The position numbers and the translations under genes are program-made. A stretch of 64,000 bases of DNA. Origin: Streptomyces sp. BK239 (GTDB lineage: Bacteria; Actinomycetota; Actinomycetes; Streptomycetales; Streptomycetaceae). Of this stretch, positions 1 to 11,582 are shown piece after piece. Location of the stretch: positions 124,001-188,000 of the forward strand of contig NZ_SHKS01000011.1 in assembly GCF_004217285.1 (NCBI RefSeq). Direction: 5' to 3'. The notes under the pieces are model-generated. The model was not told where the DNA came from. It saw only the letters and a program-made list of their open reading frames with translations, and searched no databases. Each line of letters opens with the position of its first letter. Position 1 is the stretch's first letter.

Positions 1-1747
<1,747 letters not shown>

Positions 1748-1755
1748 CAGCCCAC

Positions 1756-1783
1756 AGGGGGACACCGGAAACGGTGTCCCCCT
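1756..1783 (+). terminator. Perfect 12-bp hairpin between carB and pyrD
   Basis: AGGGGGACACCG and CGGTGTCCCCCT pair perfectly around a GAAA loop. It lies 8 bases after the carB stop and 28 bases before the pyrD start. No U-tract follows, which is common for Streptomyces terminators. It could terminate, attenuate or stabilise the pyr transcript. Confidence 0.65.
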
Positions 1784-1811
1784 CGTCATGAGGGCTCTTC
1801 ATGAGGGAATC

Positions 1812-2914
<1,103 letters not shown>

Positions 2915-2918
<4 letters not shown>

Positions 2919-3766
2919 CCCTGGAGCCCTTCGGTGCGCGGCTGCGCCGGGCCATGGACGAGCGCGGCCCCCTGTGCGTCGGCATCGACCCGCACGCCTC
3001 CCTGCTCGCCGAGTGGGGCCTGAACGACGACGTCGCCGGGCTGGAGCGGTTCAGCCGGACGGTCGTCGAGGCGCTGGCCGGCCGGGTCGCCGTCCTGAAG
3101 CCGCAGGCCGCCTTCTTCGAACGTTTCGGCTCGCGCGGCGTCGCCGTGCTGGAGAAGTCGGTGGAGGAGGCGCGGGCGGCCGGCGCGCTGGTCGTGATGG
3201 ACGCCAAGCGCGGCGACATCGGCTCGACCATGGCCGCGTACGCCGAGGCCTTCCTGCACAAGGACGCGCCGCTGTTCTCCGACGCGCTCACCGTCTCGCC
3301 GTACCTCGGCTACGGCTCGCTCTCGCCGGCGGTGGCGATGGCGCGGGAGAGCGGCGCCGGACTGTTCGTGCTGGCGCTGACCTCCAATCCGGAGGGCCGC
3401 GAGGTGCAGCACGCGGTGCGTGTGGAGGACCACGCCGGCCGGAACGTGGGCGCGACGATGCTGGCGCACCTGGCCGCCGAGAACGCGGGGGAGGAGCCCC
3501 TCGGCTCCTTCGGCGCGGTCGTCGGCGCCACGCTGGGCGACCTGTCCGCGTACGACCTCGATGTCAACGGCCCGCTGCTCGCGCCCGGCATCGGGGCGCA
3601 GGGGGCGACGCCGGCCGATCTGCCGCGGGTCTTCCGCGGGGCGGTGCGCAACGTCGTCCCGAACGTCAGCCGCGGTGTGCTGCGCCACGGGCCCGACGTG
3701 GTCGCGCTGCGTGACGCCGCGGAACGGTTCGCACAGGAGATCCGCGCAGCCGTGACGGCCGTCTGA
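2915..3766 (+). CDS. pyrF: Orotidine 5'-phosphate decarboxylase (type 2)
   Basis: This enzyme catalyses the last step of UMP synthesis, decarboxylating OMP. At 283 residues it is the longer type 2 form found in actinobacteria. CVGIDPH near the N-terminus and VVMDAKRGDIGSTM carry the phosphate-binding and catalytic Asp/Lys residues; the C-terminal LLAPGIGAQG and NVSRGVL segments complete the barrel. It overlaps pyrD by four bases and is followed by a strong hairpin, so carB-pyrD-pyrF reads as the end of the pyrimidine operon. Confidence 0.96.
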
Positions 3767-3774
3767 GCCTCTCC

Positions 3775-3806
3775 GGCCGTCCGACCGGGGGCTCGGTCGG
3801 ACGGCC
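3775..3806 (+). terminator. Terminator after pyrF
   Basis: A perfect 13-bp stem (GGCCGTCCGACCG with CGGTCGGACGGCC) and a 6-base loop begin 8 bases after the pyrF stop. It marks the end of the pyrimidine operon. Confidence 0.8.
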
Positions 3807-3905
3807 CGCCGGGGGCGTGAGTCTGAATACAGCCCCGAATCCGGGGCATTTTGTCCCGAATGTCCGTCCTGGCGGAGGCTGACCAGGACTTTTCCTTGGT
3901 TCTCG

Positions 3906-3934
3906 CTGACTCCGGCGGAGTTGGCCGCTAGTCT
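3906..3934 (+). promoter_or_regulatory. Candidate sigma-HrdB promoter for the sIHF gene
   Basis: CTGACT and TAGTCT are separated by 17 bases, close to the Streptomyces vegetative consensus TTGACN-N17-TAGRRT. The predicted start of transcription is about 100 bases before the sIHF start codon. No other gene lies between. Confidence 0.45.
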
Positions 3935-4044
3935 CCGACGGAGAGTGAACGGGCGAGCGTGTTGCTCGTCGCTCACCAGGTGTGGGGCGACTAGGTTCCT
4001 CACCGGTCCGTATCCGACAGTTCGACATCCGAGGTGACGTAGGC

Positions 4045-4368
4045 GTGGCTCTTCCGCCCCTTACCCCCGAACAGCGCGCAGCCGCGCTCGAGAAGGCCGC
4101 CGCGGCTCGCCGGGAGCGGGCCGAGGTCAAGAATCGACTCAAGCACTCCGGCGCCTCCCTTCACGAGGTCATCAAGCAGGGCCAGGAGAACGACGTCATC
4201 GGCAAGATGAAGGTCTCCGCCCTGCTCGAGTCGCTCCCCGGCGTGGGCAAGGTCCGCGCCAAGCAGATCATGGAGCGTCTCGGCATCTCCGAGAGCCGTC
4301 GCGTGCGCGGTCTCGGCTCCAACCAGATCGCCTCCCTGGAGCGCGAGTTCGGCGAGACCGCCAAGTGA
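4045..4368 (+). CDS. sihF: Actinobacterial integration host factor sIHF
   Basis: This 107-residue nucleoid-associated protein binds DNA non-specifically and affects topology, growth and development in Streptomyces; it is unrelated to enterobacterial IHF. The product starts VALPPLTPEQRAAALEKA and has a helical N-terminus followed by a helix-two turns-helix DNA-binding region (LESLPGVGKVRAKQIMERLG) and a basic LGSNQIASLEREF tail. I chose GTG at 4045 because GAGG lies about 10 bases upstream and this is the family's usual start; an ATG at 3982 would add 21 atypical residues. The place between pyrF and gmk matches S. coelicolor SCO1480. Confidence 0.93.
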   Translation: MALPPLTPEQRAAALEKAAAARRERAEVKNRLKHSGASLHEVIKQGQENDVIGKMKVSALLESLPGVGKVRAKQIMERLGISESRRVRGLGSNQIASLEREFGETAK

Positions 4369-4428
4369 GTCCCGGGTGCTCCGGGAGGACCGTCCCGGGC
4401 ACCGCGTGACAACTGGAATAATCGCTGT

Positions 4429-5022
4429 ATGGCTGCAACACCCCGGGGGACGTCCCCCGTACCCCCGGACGCACGTCCGCGGCTGACCGTGCTCTCCGGC
4501 CCCTCCGGGGTCGGCAAGAGCACGGTCGTCGCGCATATGCGCAAGGAGCACCCCGAGCTCTGGCTCTCGGTGTCGGCGACCACCCGCAAGCCGCGCCCCG
4601 GCGAGCGGCACGGCGTCCACTATTTCTTCGTCACCGACGACGAGATGGACAAGCTGATCGCCAACGGCGAGCTGCTGGAGTGGGCCGAGTTCGCCGGCAA
4701 CCGCTACGGCACCCCCCGGGCCGCCGTGCTGGAGAGGCTGGAGGCGGGCGAGCCCGTGCTCCTGGAGATCGACCTCCAGGGCGCCCGGCAGGTCCGCGAG
4801 TCCATGCCCGAGGCCCAGCTGGTCTTCCTGGCCCCTCCCTCCTGGGAGGAGCTGGTCCGCCGGCTCACCGGCCGGGGCACCGAGCCGCCCGAGGTGATCG
4901 CACGCCGTCTGGACGCGGCGAAGATCGAACTCGCGGCCGAGCCCGAGTTCGACGAGACCCTGGTCAACACCTCCGTCGAGGATGTGGCGCGTGAGCTGCT
5001 AGCCTTGACGGATGGCGTGTGA
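4429..5022 (+). CDS. gmk: Guanylate kinase
   Basis: This enzyme phosphorylates GMP to GDP with ATP. The 197-residue protein has the P-loop GPSGVGKST (residues 24-32), the GMP-binding segment VSATTRKPRPGE and HYFF, and the lid region with RLTGRGTEP. The ATG has no Shine-Dalgarno sequence; instead AATAAT (4417-4422) lies seven bases upstream and would place transcription initiation at or next to the ATG, so a leaderless mRNA is likely. It sits directly before rpoZ, the usual bacterial pairing. Confidence 0.96.
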   Translation: MAATPRGTSPVPPDARPRLTVLSGPSGVGKSTVVAHMRKEHPELWLSVSATTRKPRPGERHGVHYFFVTDDEMDKLIANGELLEWAEFAGNRYGTPRAAVLERLEAGEPVLLEIDLQGARQVRESMPEAQLVFLAPPSWEELVRRLTGRGTEPPEVIARRLDAAKIELAAEPEFDETLVNTSVEDVARELLALTDGV

Positions 5023-5072
5023 TCGCGACTGTGATCACCGTTCCTCGTTTCCCATCCATCGGAAGGTAGAGC

Positions 5073-5345
5073 GTGTCCTCTTCCATCTCCGCGCCCGAGG
5101 GCATCATCAACCCGCCGATCGACGAGCTCCTCGAGGCCACCGACTCGAAGTACAGCCTCGTGATCTACGCGGCCAAGCGGGCCCGCCAGATCAACGCGTA
5201 CTACTCGCAGCTCGGCGAGGGCCTCCTCGAGTACGTCGGTCCGCTCGTCGACACCCACGTCCACGAGAAGCCGCTCTCGATCGCCCTTCGCGAGATCAAC
5301 GCGGGCCTGCTGACCTCCGAGGCCATCGAAGGCCCGGCTCAGTAG
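5073..5345 (+). CDS. rpoZ: RNA polymerase omega subunit
   Basis: Omega is the small chaperone-like subunit of core RNA polymerase that assists beta-prime folding. The 90-residue product has the family signature near the N-terminus (INPPIDELLEATDSKYSLVI followed by AAKRARQIN) and the C-terminal KPLSIALREI helix. The start is GTG at 5073, downstream of GGAAGGTAGAG. It lies 50 bases after gmk and is closed by a perfect 15-bp hairpin. Confidence 0.96.
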   Translation: MSSSISAPEGIINPPIDELLEATDSKYSLVIYAAKRARQINAYYSQLGEGLLEYVGPLVDTHVHEKPLSIALREINAGLLTSEAIEGPAQ

Positions 5346-5370
5346 TATTTTCAGCTCGCAGTAGGTTTTT

Positions 5371-5406
5371 CCACAGGCCCGGCAGTCTTCTCTGCCGGGC
5401 CTGTGG
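5371..5406 (+). terminator. Terminator after rpoZ
   Basis: A perfect 15-bp stem (CCACAGGCCCGGCAG with CTGCCGGGCCTGTGG) and a TCTTCT loop start 25 bases after the rpoZ stop. A T-run precedes the stem but none follows it. Confidence 0.85.
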
Positions 5407-5505
5407 TCTGCTCGGGGGAGGCGGGTGGCCGGCCCCCGCCGTGATGGCAGCATGGACCCGCACGCCGGAGCCACGGAGTGCGGGCGCCGAGTCCGGGGAG
5501 AGACG

Positions 5506-6708
5506 GTGGACAAGCCGAAGGTCGTACTGGGAGTCAGCGGTGGCATCGCCGCCTACAAGGCCTGTGAGCTGCTGCGCAGACTGACGGAGTCCGGCCATGA
5601 CGTCCGGGTCGTGCCCACCGCATCCGCGCTGCACTTCGTCGGCGCCGCCACCTGGTCCGCCCTCTCGGGCAACCCCGTCTCCACCGAGGTCTGGGACGAC
5701 GTCCACGAGGTCCCGCACGTCCGCATCGGCCAGCACGCCGACCTGGTGGTCGTCGCCCCCGCCACCGCGGACACGCTCGCCAGGGCCGCCCACGGCCTCG
5801 CCGACGACCTGCTGACCAACACTCTGCTCACGGCCCGCTGTCCGGTCGTCTTCGCGCCCGCGATGCACACCGAGATGTGGGAGCACCCGGCCACCCAGGA
5901 GAACGTGGCGACGCTGCGCCGCCGCGGCGCCGTCGTCGTCGAACCGGCCGTCGGCCGCCTCACCGGCGTCGACACCGGCAAGGGGCGGCTGCCCGACCCG
6001 GCCGAGATCTTCGAGGTCTGCCGGCGCGTCCTCGCCCGGGGGGTGCGGGAGCCCGACCTCGCCGGACGGCACGTCGTCGTCAGCGCCGGCGGCACCCGCG
6101 AGCCCCTCGACCCCGTGCGCTTCCTCGGCAACCGCTCCTCCGGCAAGCAGGGCTACGCCCTCGCCCGCACCGCCGCCGCCCGCGGTGCCCGGGTCACCCT
6201 GGTCGCGGCGAACGCCGCCCTGCCCGACCCGGCGGGCGTCGACGTCGTGCACGTCGACACGGCCGTGCACCTGCGCGAGGCCGTCCTGAAGGCCGCCGGG
6301 GACGCCGACGCGGTCGTCATGGCGGCGGCCGTCGCCGACTTCCGCCCGGCGGCATACCGGGCCGGCAAGATCAAGAAGAAGGACGGCCAGGAACCCGACC
6401 CGATCGTCCTGGTGCGCAACCCCGACGTCCTCGCGGAGGTCTCCGCCGAGCGCGCCCGCCCCGGCCAGGTCGTGGTCGGCTTCGCCGCCGAGACGGACGA
6501 CGTCCTGGCCAACGGCCGGGCCAAGCTGCGCCGCAAGGGGTGCGATCTGCTCGTGGTGAACGAGGTGGGGGAGCGCAAGACCTTCGGCGCCGAGGAGAAC
6601 GAGGCGGTCGTGCTGGGCGCCGACGGCAGCGAGACGCCCGTGCCGCACGGCCCGAAGGAAGCCCTCGCCGACACGGTGTGGGACCTGGTGGCGCGTCGCC
6701 TCGGATGA
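5506..6708 (+). CDS. coaBC: Bifunctional phosphopantothenoylcysteine decarboxylase/synthetase
   Basis: This fused enzyme (formerly Dfp) carries out two steps of coenzyme A synthesis: CTP-dependent joining of cysteine to 4'-phosphopantothenate (CoaB) and FMN-dependent decarboxylation (CoaC). The 400-residue product begins VDKPKVVLGVSGGIAAYKA, the flavoprotein start of CoaC, with the HVRIGQHADL segment carrying the active-site histidine region and PAMHTEMW following. The CoaB half begins around GRHVVVSAGGTREPLDPVR and includes KIKKKDG and the LVVNEVG end. GTG at 5506 has GGGGAGAG upstream; an ATG at 5425 in frame would add 27 unlikely residues. Confidence 0.95.
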   Translation: MDKPKVVLGVSGGIAAYKACELLRRLTESGHDVRVVPTASALHFVGAATWSALSGNPVSTEVWDDVHEVPHVRIGQHADLVVVAPATADTLARAAHGLADDLLTNTLLTARCPVVFAPAMHTEMWEHPATQENVATLRRRGAVVVEPAVGRLTGVDTGKGRLPDPAEIFEVCRRVLARGVREPDLAGRHVVVSAGGTREPLDPVRFLGNRSSGKQGYALARTAAARGARVTLVAANAALPDPAGVDVVHVDTAVHLREAVLKAAGDADAVVMAAAVADFRPAAYRAGKIKKKDGQEPDPIVLVRNPDVLAEVSAERARPGQVVVGFAAETDDVLANGRAKLRRKGCDLLVVNEVGERKTFGAEENEAVVLGADGSETPVPHGPKEALADTVWDLVARRLG

Positions 6709-6931
6709 ACCCCCGGGTGAATCCTCCGTGGAGCCGCCGCATGGCCCCACCGTCGGTGGGAACCTTCGTGATCGGGGCGTGCCCCCTGGCCAAGGGCGTA
6801 CCGCATTGTGCAGAATGCGCGTGCCGCAGGTCACAGTGCTCCCGAGAGGCGAGACACCAGGACCGGTGGACGAGCCAGACCGATAAACTGTTTCTCGGAC
6901 GACGCCGGGCGCAGCCTCCGACGCGTCCGCC

Positions 6932-6937
6932 TATGAT
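6932..6937 (+). promoter_or_regulatory. Candidate -10 element for metK
   Basis: TATGAT lies 34 bases before the metK GTG and matches the Streptomyces -10 consensus well. No convincing -35 is visible. The 262-base gap after coaBC contains no recognisable SAM riboswitch. Confidence 0.35.
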
Positions 6938-6970
6938 CAGCCAGCAGCCGCTGCAACCCCAGGGAGCGTT

Positions 6971-8179
6971 GTGTCCCGTCGCCTGTTCACCTCGGAGTCC
7001 GTGACCGAGGGTCACCCCGACAAGATCGCTGACCAGATCAGCGACACCATTCTCGACGCGCTTCTGCGCGAGGACCCGACCTCCCGGGTCGCGGTCGAGA
7101 CCCTGATCACGACCGGTCTGGTGCACGTGGCCGGCGAGGTCACCACCCAGGCCTACGCGCCGATCCCCCAGCTCGTCCGGGAGAAGATCCTCGAGATCGG
7201 CTACGACTCCTCCAAGAAGGGCTTCGACGGCGCCTCCTGCGGCGTCTCGGTGTCCATCGGCGCGCAGTCCCCCGACATCGCCCAGGGCGTCGACACGGCG
7301 TACGAGTCCCGCGTCGAGGGCGACGAGGACGAGCTGGACCGCCAGGGCGCCGGCGACCAGGGCCTGATGTTCGGCTACGCGTCCGACGAGACGCCCACGC
7401 TGATGCCGCTGCCGATCTTCCTGGCGCACCGCCTGTCCAAGCGCCTGTCGGACGTCCGCAAGAACGGGACCATCCCCTACCTGCGCCCCGACGGCAAGAC
7501 CCAGGTCACCATCGAGTACGACGGCGACAAGGCGGTCCGCCTGGACACGGTCGTCGTCTCCTCGCAGCACGCGTCCGACATCGACCTGGAATCGCTGCTC
7601 ACGCCCGACATCCGCGAGTTCGTCGTGGAGCCGGAGCTGCAGGCGCTCCTCGGCGAGGGCATCAAGCTCGACACCGAGAACTACCGTCTGCTGGTCAACC
7701 CCACCGGCCGCTTCGAGATCGGCGGTCCGATGGGCGACGCCGGCCTGACCGGCCGCAAGATCATCATCGACACCTACGGCGGCTTCGCCCGGCACGGCGG
7801 CGGCGCCTTCTCCGGCAAGGACCCGTCCAAGGTCGACCGCTCGGCCGCCTACGCGATGCGCTGGGTCGCCAAGAACGTGGTCGCCGCCGGTCTCGCCTCG
7901 CGCTGCGAGGTCCAGGTCGCCTACGCGATCGGCAAGGCCGAGCCGGTCGGTCTCTTCGTCGAGACCTTCGGCACGCACACCATCGAGCCCGAGAAGATCG
8001 AGAAGGCCATCGACGAGGTGTTCGACCTCCGCCCGGCCGCGATCATCCGCGACCTCGACCTGCTGCGCCCGATCTACGCCCAGACCGCCGCGTACGGCCA
8101 CTTCGGCCGTGAGCTTCCCGAGTTCACCTGGGAGCGCACGGACCGCGTGGACGCGCTGCGCGAGGCCGCGGGTCTGTGA
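6971..8179 (+). CDS. metK: S-adenosylmethionine synthetase
   Basis: This enzyme makes S-adenosylmethionine from methionine and ATP, the methyl donor for the cell and for secondary metabolism in streptomycetes. The 402-residue product has the active-site start ESVTEGHPDKIADQISD (His15), the GAGDQGLMFGYA signature, the GRFEIGGPMGDAGLTGRK segment and GGGAFSGKDPSKVDRS. GTG at 6971 follows AGGGAG. It is a single-gene unit ended by a long hairpin. Confidence 0.97.
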   Translation: MSRRLFTSESVTEGHPDKIADQISDTILDALLREDPTSRVAVETLITTGLVHVAGEVTTQAYAPIPQLVREKILEIGYDSSKKGFDGASCGVSVSIGAQSPDIAQGVDTAYESRVEGDEDELDRQGAGDQGLMFGYASDETPTLMPLPIFLAHRLSKRLSDVRKNGTIPYLRPDGKTQVTIEYDGDKAVRLDTVVVSSQHASDIDLESLLTPDIREFVVEPELQALLGEGIKLDTENYRLLVNPTGRFEIGGPMGDAGLTGRKIIIDTYGGFARHGGGAFSGKDPSKVDRSAAYAMRWVAKNVVAAGLASRCEVQVAYAIGKAEPVGLFVETFGTHTIEPEKIEKAIDEVFDLRPAAIIRDLDLLRPIYAQTAAYGHFGRELPEFTWERTDRVDALREAAGL

Positions 8180-8220
8180 CACGGGAGGCGGGGCCCTCGG
8201 GGCCGTAGCCGCTTCCGACC

Positions 8221-8273
8221 CACGCACGAGGCCCGGTCCCCTTCGAGGGGGGCCGGGCCTCGGCGCGTGCGTG
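8221..8273 (+). terminator. Terminator after metK
   Basis: Nested inverted repeats: CACGCAC (8221-8227) pairs with GTGCGTG (8267-8273) and, inside, GAGGCCCGG pairs with CCGGGCCTC, topped by CCCC/GGGG around a TTCGA loop. It begins about 40 bases after the metK stop. Confidence 0.75.
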
Positions 8274-8311
8274 GGCCGTGGTTGTCGGTGCCGTTTGGTA
8301 AGAATGCAAGC

Positions 8312-10498
8312 GTGAGCAGCGACAACGGGCAGGGGGGCGGCGGGGCCGGGGAGGCGGCGGCGCCGGAGCAGCTCGCGCTGATCCGGGAGAGCGTGCGCAA
8401 GGCGAAGGCGCCCCGGGCGAAGCCGCGGACCTGGCGGGGAGCCGCGCTGGCGGGGGAGCTGCCGGTCGCGCGGGTCCTCGTCGACAAGGGTGTGCTGCAC
8501 CTCGACCGCTACTTCGACTACGCGGTGCCGGCCGAGCTGGACGCCGAGGCGCAGCCGGGGGTGCGGGTGCGGGTGCGTTTCGGCGCCGGGCGGGGGCGGG
8601 TGCGCGAGGGGCGGCGCGAGGGCGGCGGGCTCATCGACGGTTTCCTCGTCGAGCGGCTGGCCGCGTCCGACTACTCCGGCCCGCTGGCGGCCCTCGCCCA
8701 GGTGGTGTCGCCCGAGCCGGTGCTGAGCCCGGAACTGCTCGGGCTGGCGCGGGCCGTCGCCGACCGGTACGCGGGGAGCCTCGCCGACGTGCTGCAGCTC
8801 GCGGTGCCGCCGCGCAGCGCCAAGGCGGAACAGCAGCCCTCGCCCGCGCCGCTGCCGCCGCCCAGGAGCCCCGAGGCGGGCACCTGGGCGCGCTACGAGC
8901 ACGGGCCCGCGTTCCTGGAGGCCCTGGCCTCCGGCGCGTCCCCACGGGCCGTGTGGAACGCTCTGCCCGGGCCCGAGTGGGGCGAGGAGCTGGCGCGGGC
9001 CGTCGCCGCGACGCTGGCCTCCGGGCGCGGCGCCCTCGTCGTCGTGCCGGACGGGCGTGCCGCCGCGCGCGTGGACGCCGCGCTGACCGCCCTGCTGGGC
9101 GAGGGGCGGCACGCGCTGCTGACCGCCGACGCCGGGCCGCAGAAGCGGTACCGGGAGTGGCTCTCCGTGCGACGCGGGGCCGTACGGGCCGTCGTCGGGA
9201 CGCGAGCCGCCATGTTCGCCCCCGTGCGCGACCTCGGGCTGGTGGCCGTCTGGGACGACGGCGACGACAGCCACAGCGAGCAGCACGCTCCGCAGCCGCA
9301 CGCCCGCGATGTGCTGATGCTGCGTGCCACGCAGGACAAGTGCGGTTTCCTGATGGGGGGTTGGAGCTGCACCGTGGAGGGCGCCCAGCTCGTAGAGAGC
9401 GGGTGGGCGCGGCCCCTGGCGGCGGGGCGGGAGCAGGTGCGGCGGGCGGCTCCGCTGGTGCGGACGGTGGGCGACCAGGATCTCGCCCGGGACGAGGCCG
9501 CGCGCGCCGCCCGGCTGCCGACGCTCGCCTGGCAGGCCGTGCGGGAGGGGCTGCGGCACGGGCCGGTGCTGGTACAGGTGCCGCGCCGGGGCTATGTGCC
9601 GCGGCTGGCGTGCGCGGACTGCCGGGCGCCGGCGCGCTGCGGGCACTGTTCGGGACCGCTCGAGGCGCGGGACGGCGGCACCGCCCTGGCGTGCGGCTGG
9701 TGCGGGCGTGAGGAGGGTGCGTGGCACTGCCCGGAGTGCGGGGGGTTCCGGATGCGGGCCCAGGTCGTGGGGGCGCGGCGGACCGCCGAGGAGCTGGGGC
9801 GGGCGTTCCCGGCGGTGCCGGTGCGCACCTCGGGGCGCGAACACGTGCTGGACACCGTGCCGGGGGCGCCGGCGCTCGTGGTGAGCACGCCGGGCGCGGA
9901 ACCCGTCGCCGAGGGCGGGTACGCGGCCGCGCTGCTGCTGGACGGCTGGGCCATGCTGGGGCGGCCCGACCTGCGGGCCGGGGAGGACGCGCTGCGGCGC
10001 TGGATCGCGGCGGCCTCGCTGGTGCGGCCGCAGGGGGACGGGGGGACGGTGGTCGTCGTCGCCGAGCCGACATTGCGGCCCGTGCAGGCGCTGGTGCGGT
10101 GGGACCCGGTCGGCCACGCCGTGCGGGAGCTGGCCGAGCGGGCCGAGCTGGGCTTCCCGCCGGTGTCGCGGATGGCGTCGGTGACGGGAGCGGGTGAGGC
10201 GGTCGCGGCGTTCCTGGGCGCGGTGGAGCTGCCGCGGGAGGCGGAGGTGCTGGGGCCCGTCCCCGTGCCGCCCACCCCGGCGGGCCGGCCGCGCCGCCCC
10301 GGCGCGCCACCGCCCGGCGAACACTGGGAACGGGCGCTGATCCGTGTCCCACCGGGTCGCGGAGCCGCACTGGCCGCAGCGCTGAAGACCGCCCAGGCGG
10401 CCCGCATGGCCCGCAGCGGCGGCACGGGCGGCCCGACCGCGGGAAGCGGCGCGGGCACCCCGGTGTGGGTAAGGATCGACCCGCCGGACATCGGCTGA
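8312..10498 (+). CDS. priA: PriA-like primosomal protein lacking helicase motifs
   Basis: PriA recognises stalled forks and reloads the replisome. This 728-residue actinobacterial form keeps the N-terminal DNA-binding domain (LPVARVLVDKGVLHLDRYFD) and the zinc-binding cysteines (CADC, CGHC, CGWC, CPEC between about bases 9608 and 9740). However, the Walker A position reads ASGASPRAVW instead of GxxGSGKT, and the DEAH-box position reads VAVWDDGDDSH, so ATP-driven helicase activity is improbable. GTG at 8312 is preceded by GGTAAGAAT and no ribosome binding site, suggesting a leaderless mRNA; an upstream ATG at 8267 lies inside the metK terminator. I am sure of the family and infer the loss of ATPase from missing residues. 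Confidence 0.88.
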   Translation: MSSDNGQGGGGAGEAAAPEQLALIRESVRKAKAPRAKPRTWRGAALAGELPVARVLVDKGVLHLDRYFDYAVPAELDAEAQPGVRVRVRFGAGRGRVREGRREGGGLIDGFLVERLAASDYSGPLAALAQVVSPEPVLSPELLGLARAVADRYAGSLADVLQLAVPPRSAKAEQQPSPAPLPPPRSPEAGTWARYEHGPAFLEALASGASPRAVWNALPGPEWGEELARAVAATLASGRGALVVVPDGRAAARVDAALTALLGEGRHALLTADAGPQKRYREWLSVRRGAVRAVVGTRAAMFAPVRDLGLVAVWDDGDDSHSEQHAPQPHARDVLMLRATQDKCGFLMGGWSCTVEGAQLVESGWARPLAAGREQVRRAAPLVRTVGDQDLARDEAARAARLPTLAWQAVREGLRHGPVLVQVPRRGYVPRLACADCRAPARCGHCSGPLEARDGGTALACGWCGREEGAWHCPECGGFRMRAQVVGARRTAEELGRAFPAVPVRTSGREHVLDTVPGAPALVVSTPGAEPVAEGGYAAALLLDGWAMLGRPDLRAGEDALRRWIAAASLVRPQGDGGTVVVVAEPTLRPVQALVRWDPVGHAVRELAERAELGFPPVSRMASVTGAGEAVAAFLGAVELPREAEVLGPVPVPPTPAGRPRRPGAPPPGEHWERALIRVPPGRGAALAAALKTAQAARMARSGGTGGPTAGSGAGTPVWVRIDPPDIG

Positions 10499-10665
10499 GG
10501 GGCGGTTCCCGGCGGCCGGGATGCTCCGCGTTGTCGGCCGGGTGGCCTCGGTCGGGCGGGCCGGACGTCCTTGTCGCGCCGGCCGGTCACGTCGGCCCTG
10601 CGGCCGCGGGCTCGCCGAAGGCGGCGGGCCATCCGGTGGCCGACGGGGTCGAGCGGTGAGGCGGG

Positions 10666-10693
10666 CTGCCCTCTCGCAGGGGCGAGAGGGCAG
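10666..10693. terminator. Bidirectional terminator between priA and the HTH gene
   Basis: A perfect 12-bp stem (CTGCCCTCTCGC with GCGAGAGGGCAG) and an AGGG loop lie between convergent genes. The remaining intergenic bases from 10499 show nothing else. Confidence 0.75.
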
Positions 10694-10711
10694 GGGTGGC
10701 GGGGTGGGGCG

Positions 10712-11257
10712 TCAGCCGTTGCGGGGGCCGGGGAAGGCCGTCGGGCGGACCTCCTCGCGCAGGGACGGGCTGCCCGCCGTCGGCTGGGTCGGCATGGAGC
10801 GGGCCGCCGGCACGGTCGGGACCGCGGCGATCCCGGCGCCCACGTTCACCGTGCGGCCGCCCGTGGGCTCCGGCGCCCGCTCGGGCTCCGCGGCGGCGGT
10901 CTGGGCGGCGGCGCGGCGGGCGCCGTAGCGGCGGTGGACCGCCTGCTTGGTGACGCCGAGCGCGGAGCCCACCGCGTCCCACGAGAAGCCGAGCGAACGG
11001 TCGAAGTCCACCGCCGCGGTCACCAGCGTCTCCACGCTGTCCCGCAGCTCCTGGGCGAGGCGGACGGTGGGGGCGGGGGCGCGTCCGTAGACGACGAAGC
11101 CCGTGGAGGGGCCGGAGCGGCGCGGTCGGTAGACGTTGCCCAGCTGGGCGGTGAGGGTGCGGAGCGCGTCCACCTGTCGGCGGACCCGCTCGATGTCCCG
11201 TACCAGCAAGTGCAGGCTGGCCCGGGCCTGGGCGTCGTGGGTTGCGTGGTCGGCCAT
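10712..11257 (-). CDS. Helix-turn-helix protein of unknown function
   Basis: I do not recognise a named family member. The 181-residue product has an N-terminal helical stretch (ASLHLLVRDIERVRRQVDAL), a middle segment (LAQELRDSVETLVTAAVDFD) and a helix-turn-helix (FSWDAVGSALGVTKQAVHRRYG, roughly residues 90-112), followed by a low-complexity Ala/Pro/Glu tail. It resembles actinobacterial HTH proteins with a sigma-region-like or AsnC-like motif. ATG at 11257 is preceded by GAGAGG at good spacing; a TTG two codons upstream is also possible. It is divergent from fmt and convergent with priA, and may be a DNA-binding regulator. Confidence 0.75.
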   Translation of the reverse strand: MADHATHDAQARASLHLLVRDIERVRRQVDALRTLTAQLGNVYRPRRSGPSTGFVVYGRAPAPTVRLAQELRDSVETLVTAAVDFDRSLGFSWDAVGSALGVTKQAVHRRYGARRAAAQTAAAEPERAPEPTGGRTVNVGAGIAAVPTVPAARSMPTQPTAGSPSLREEVRPTAFPGPRNG

Positions 11258-11372
11258 GAACAAGCCTCTCGAACCGGCGATGAGGAGAAAGGGGCGGGCC
11301 GCGGTGGGGCGCGGTCCGGTGTGGTCAACTCTTTCTTGACCAACGCGGGTTCGCTCCGCTGGTCACGGTGTG

Positions 11373-11400
11373 GGGGCGTATGGGCATATGCGTACGCCCC
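11373..11400. promoter_or_regulatory. Inverted repeat in the 325-base gap before fmt
   Basis: GGGGCGTA (11373-11380) and TACGCCCC (11393-11400) flank a 12-base spacer containing GCATATGC. The gap between the divergent HTH gene and fmt also holds TAAACT at 11531-11536, a plausible -10 for fmt. I see no gene here. Confidence 0.35.
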
Positions 11401-11582
11401 CTGCGCGGGGTGCGCGCGACCGATGGCGGGCAGGCGTACCTCTCCTGCCTCCGGGCGGTCGCCGGCGGAAGCAACACCTGCGGCACACGGCATCCCGTAC
11501 TCGCCTTCAGGCGGTGCGCCCGGCCCCCAATAAACTTGGGCGTTGCCCGCCGTCCGACCCGTCCGAGAGGCCCGTCCCACCC

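Noticed and set aside
5363..5370. A T-run before the rpoZ hairpin as a U-tract
   Set aside because: It lies upstream of the stem on the coding strand, so it cannot serve as the U-tract for rpoZ; nothing reads in the other direction.
6709..6970. A SAM riboswitch before metK
   Set aside because: None of the conserved SAM aptamer blocks can be seen in this gap.
6371..10324. A 1317-codon open frame on the - strand opposite coaBC, metK and priA
   Set aside because: It is antisense to three well-supported genes and has typical shadow composition.
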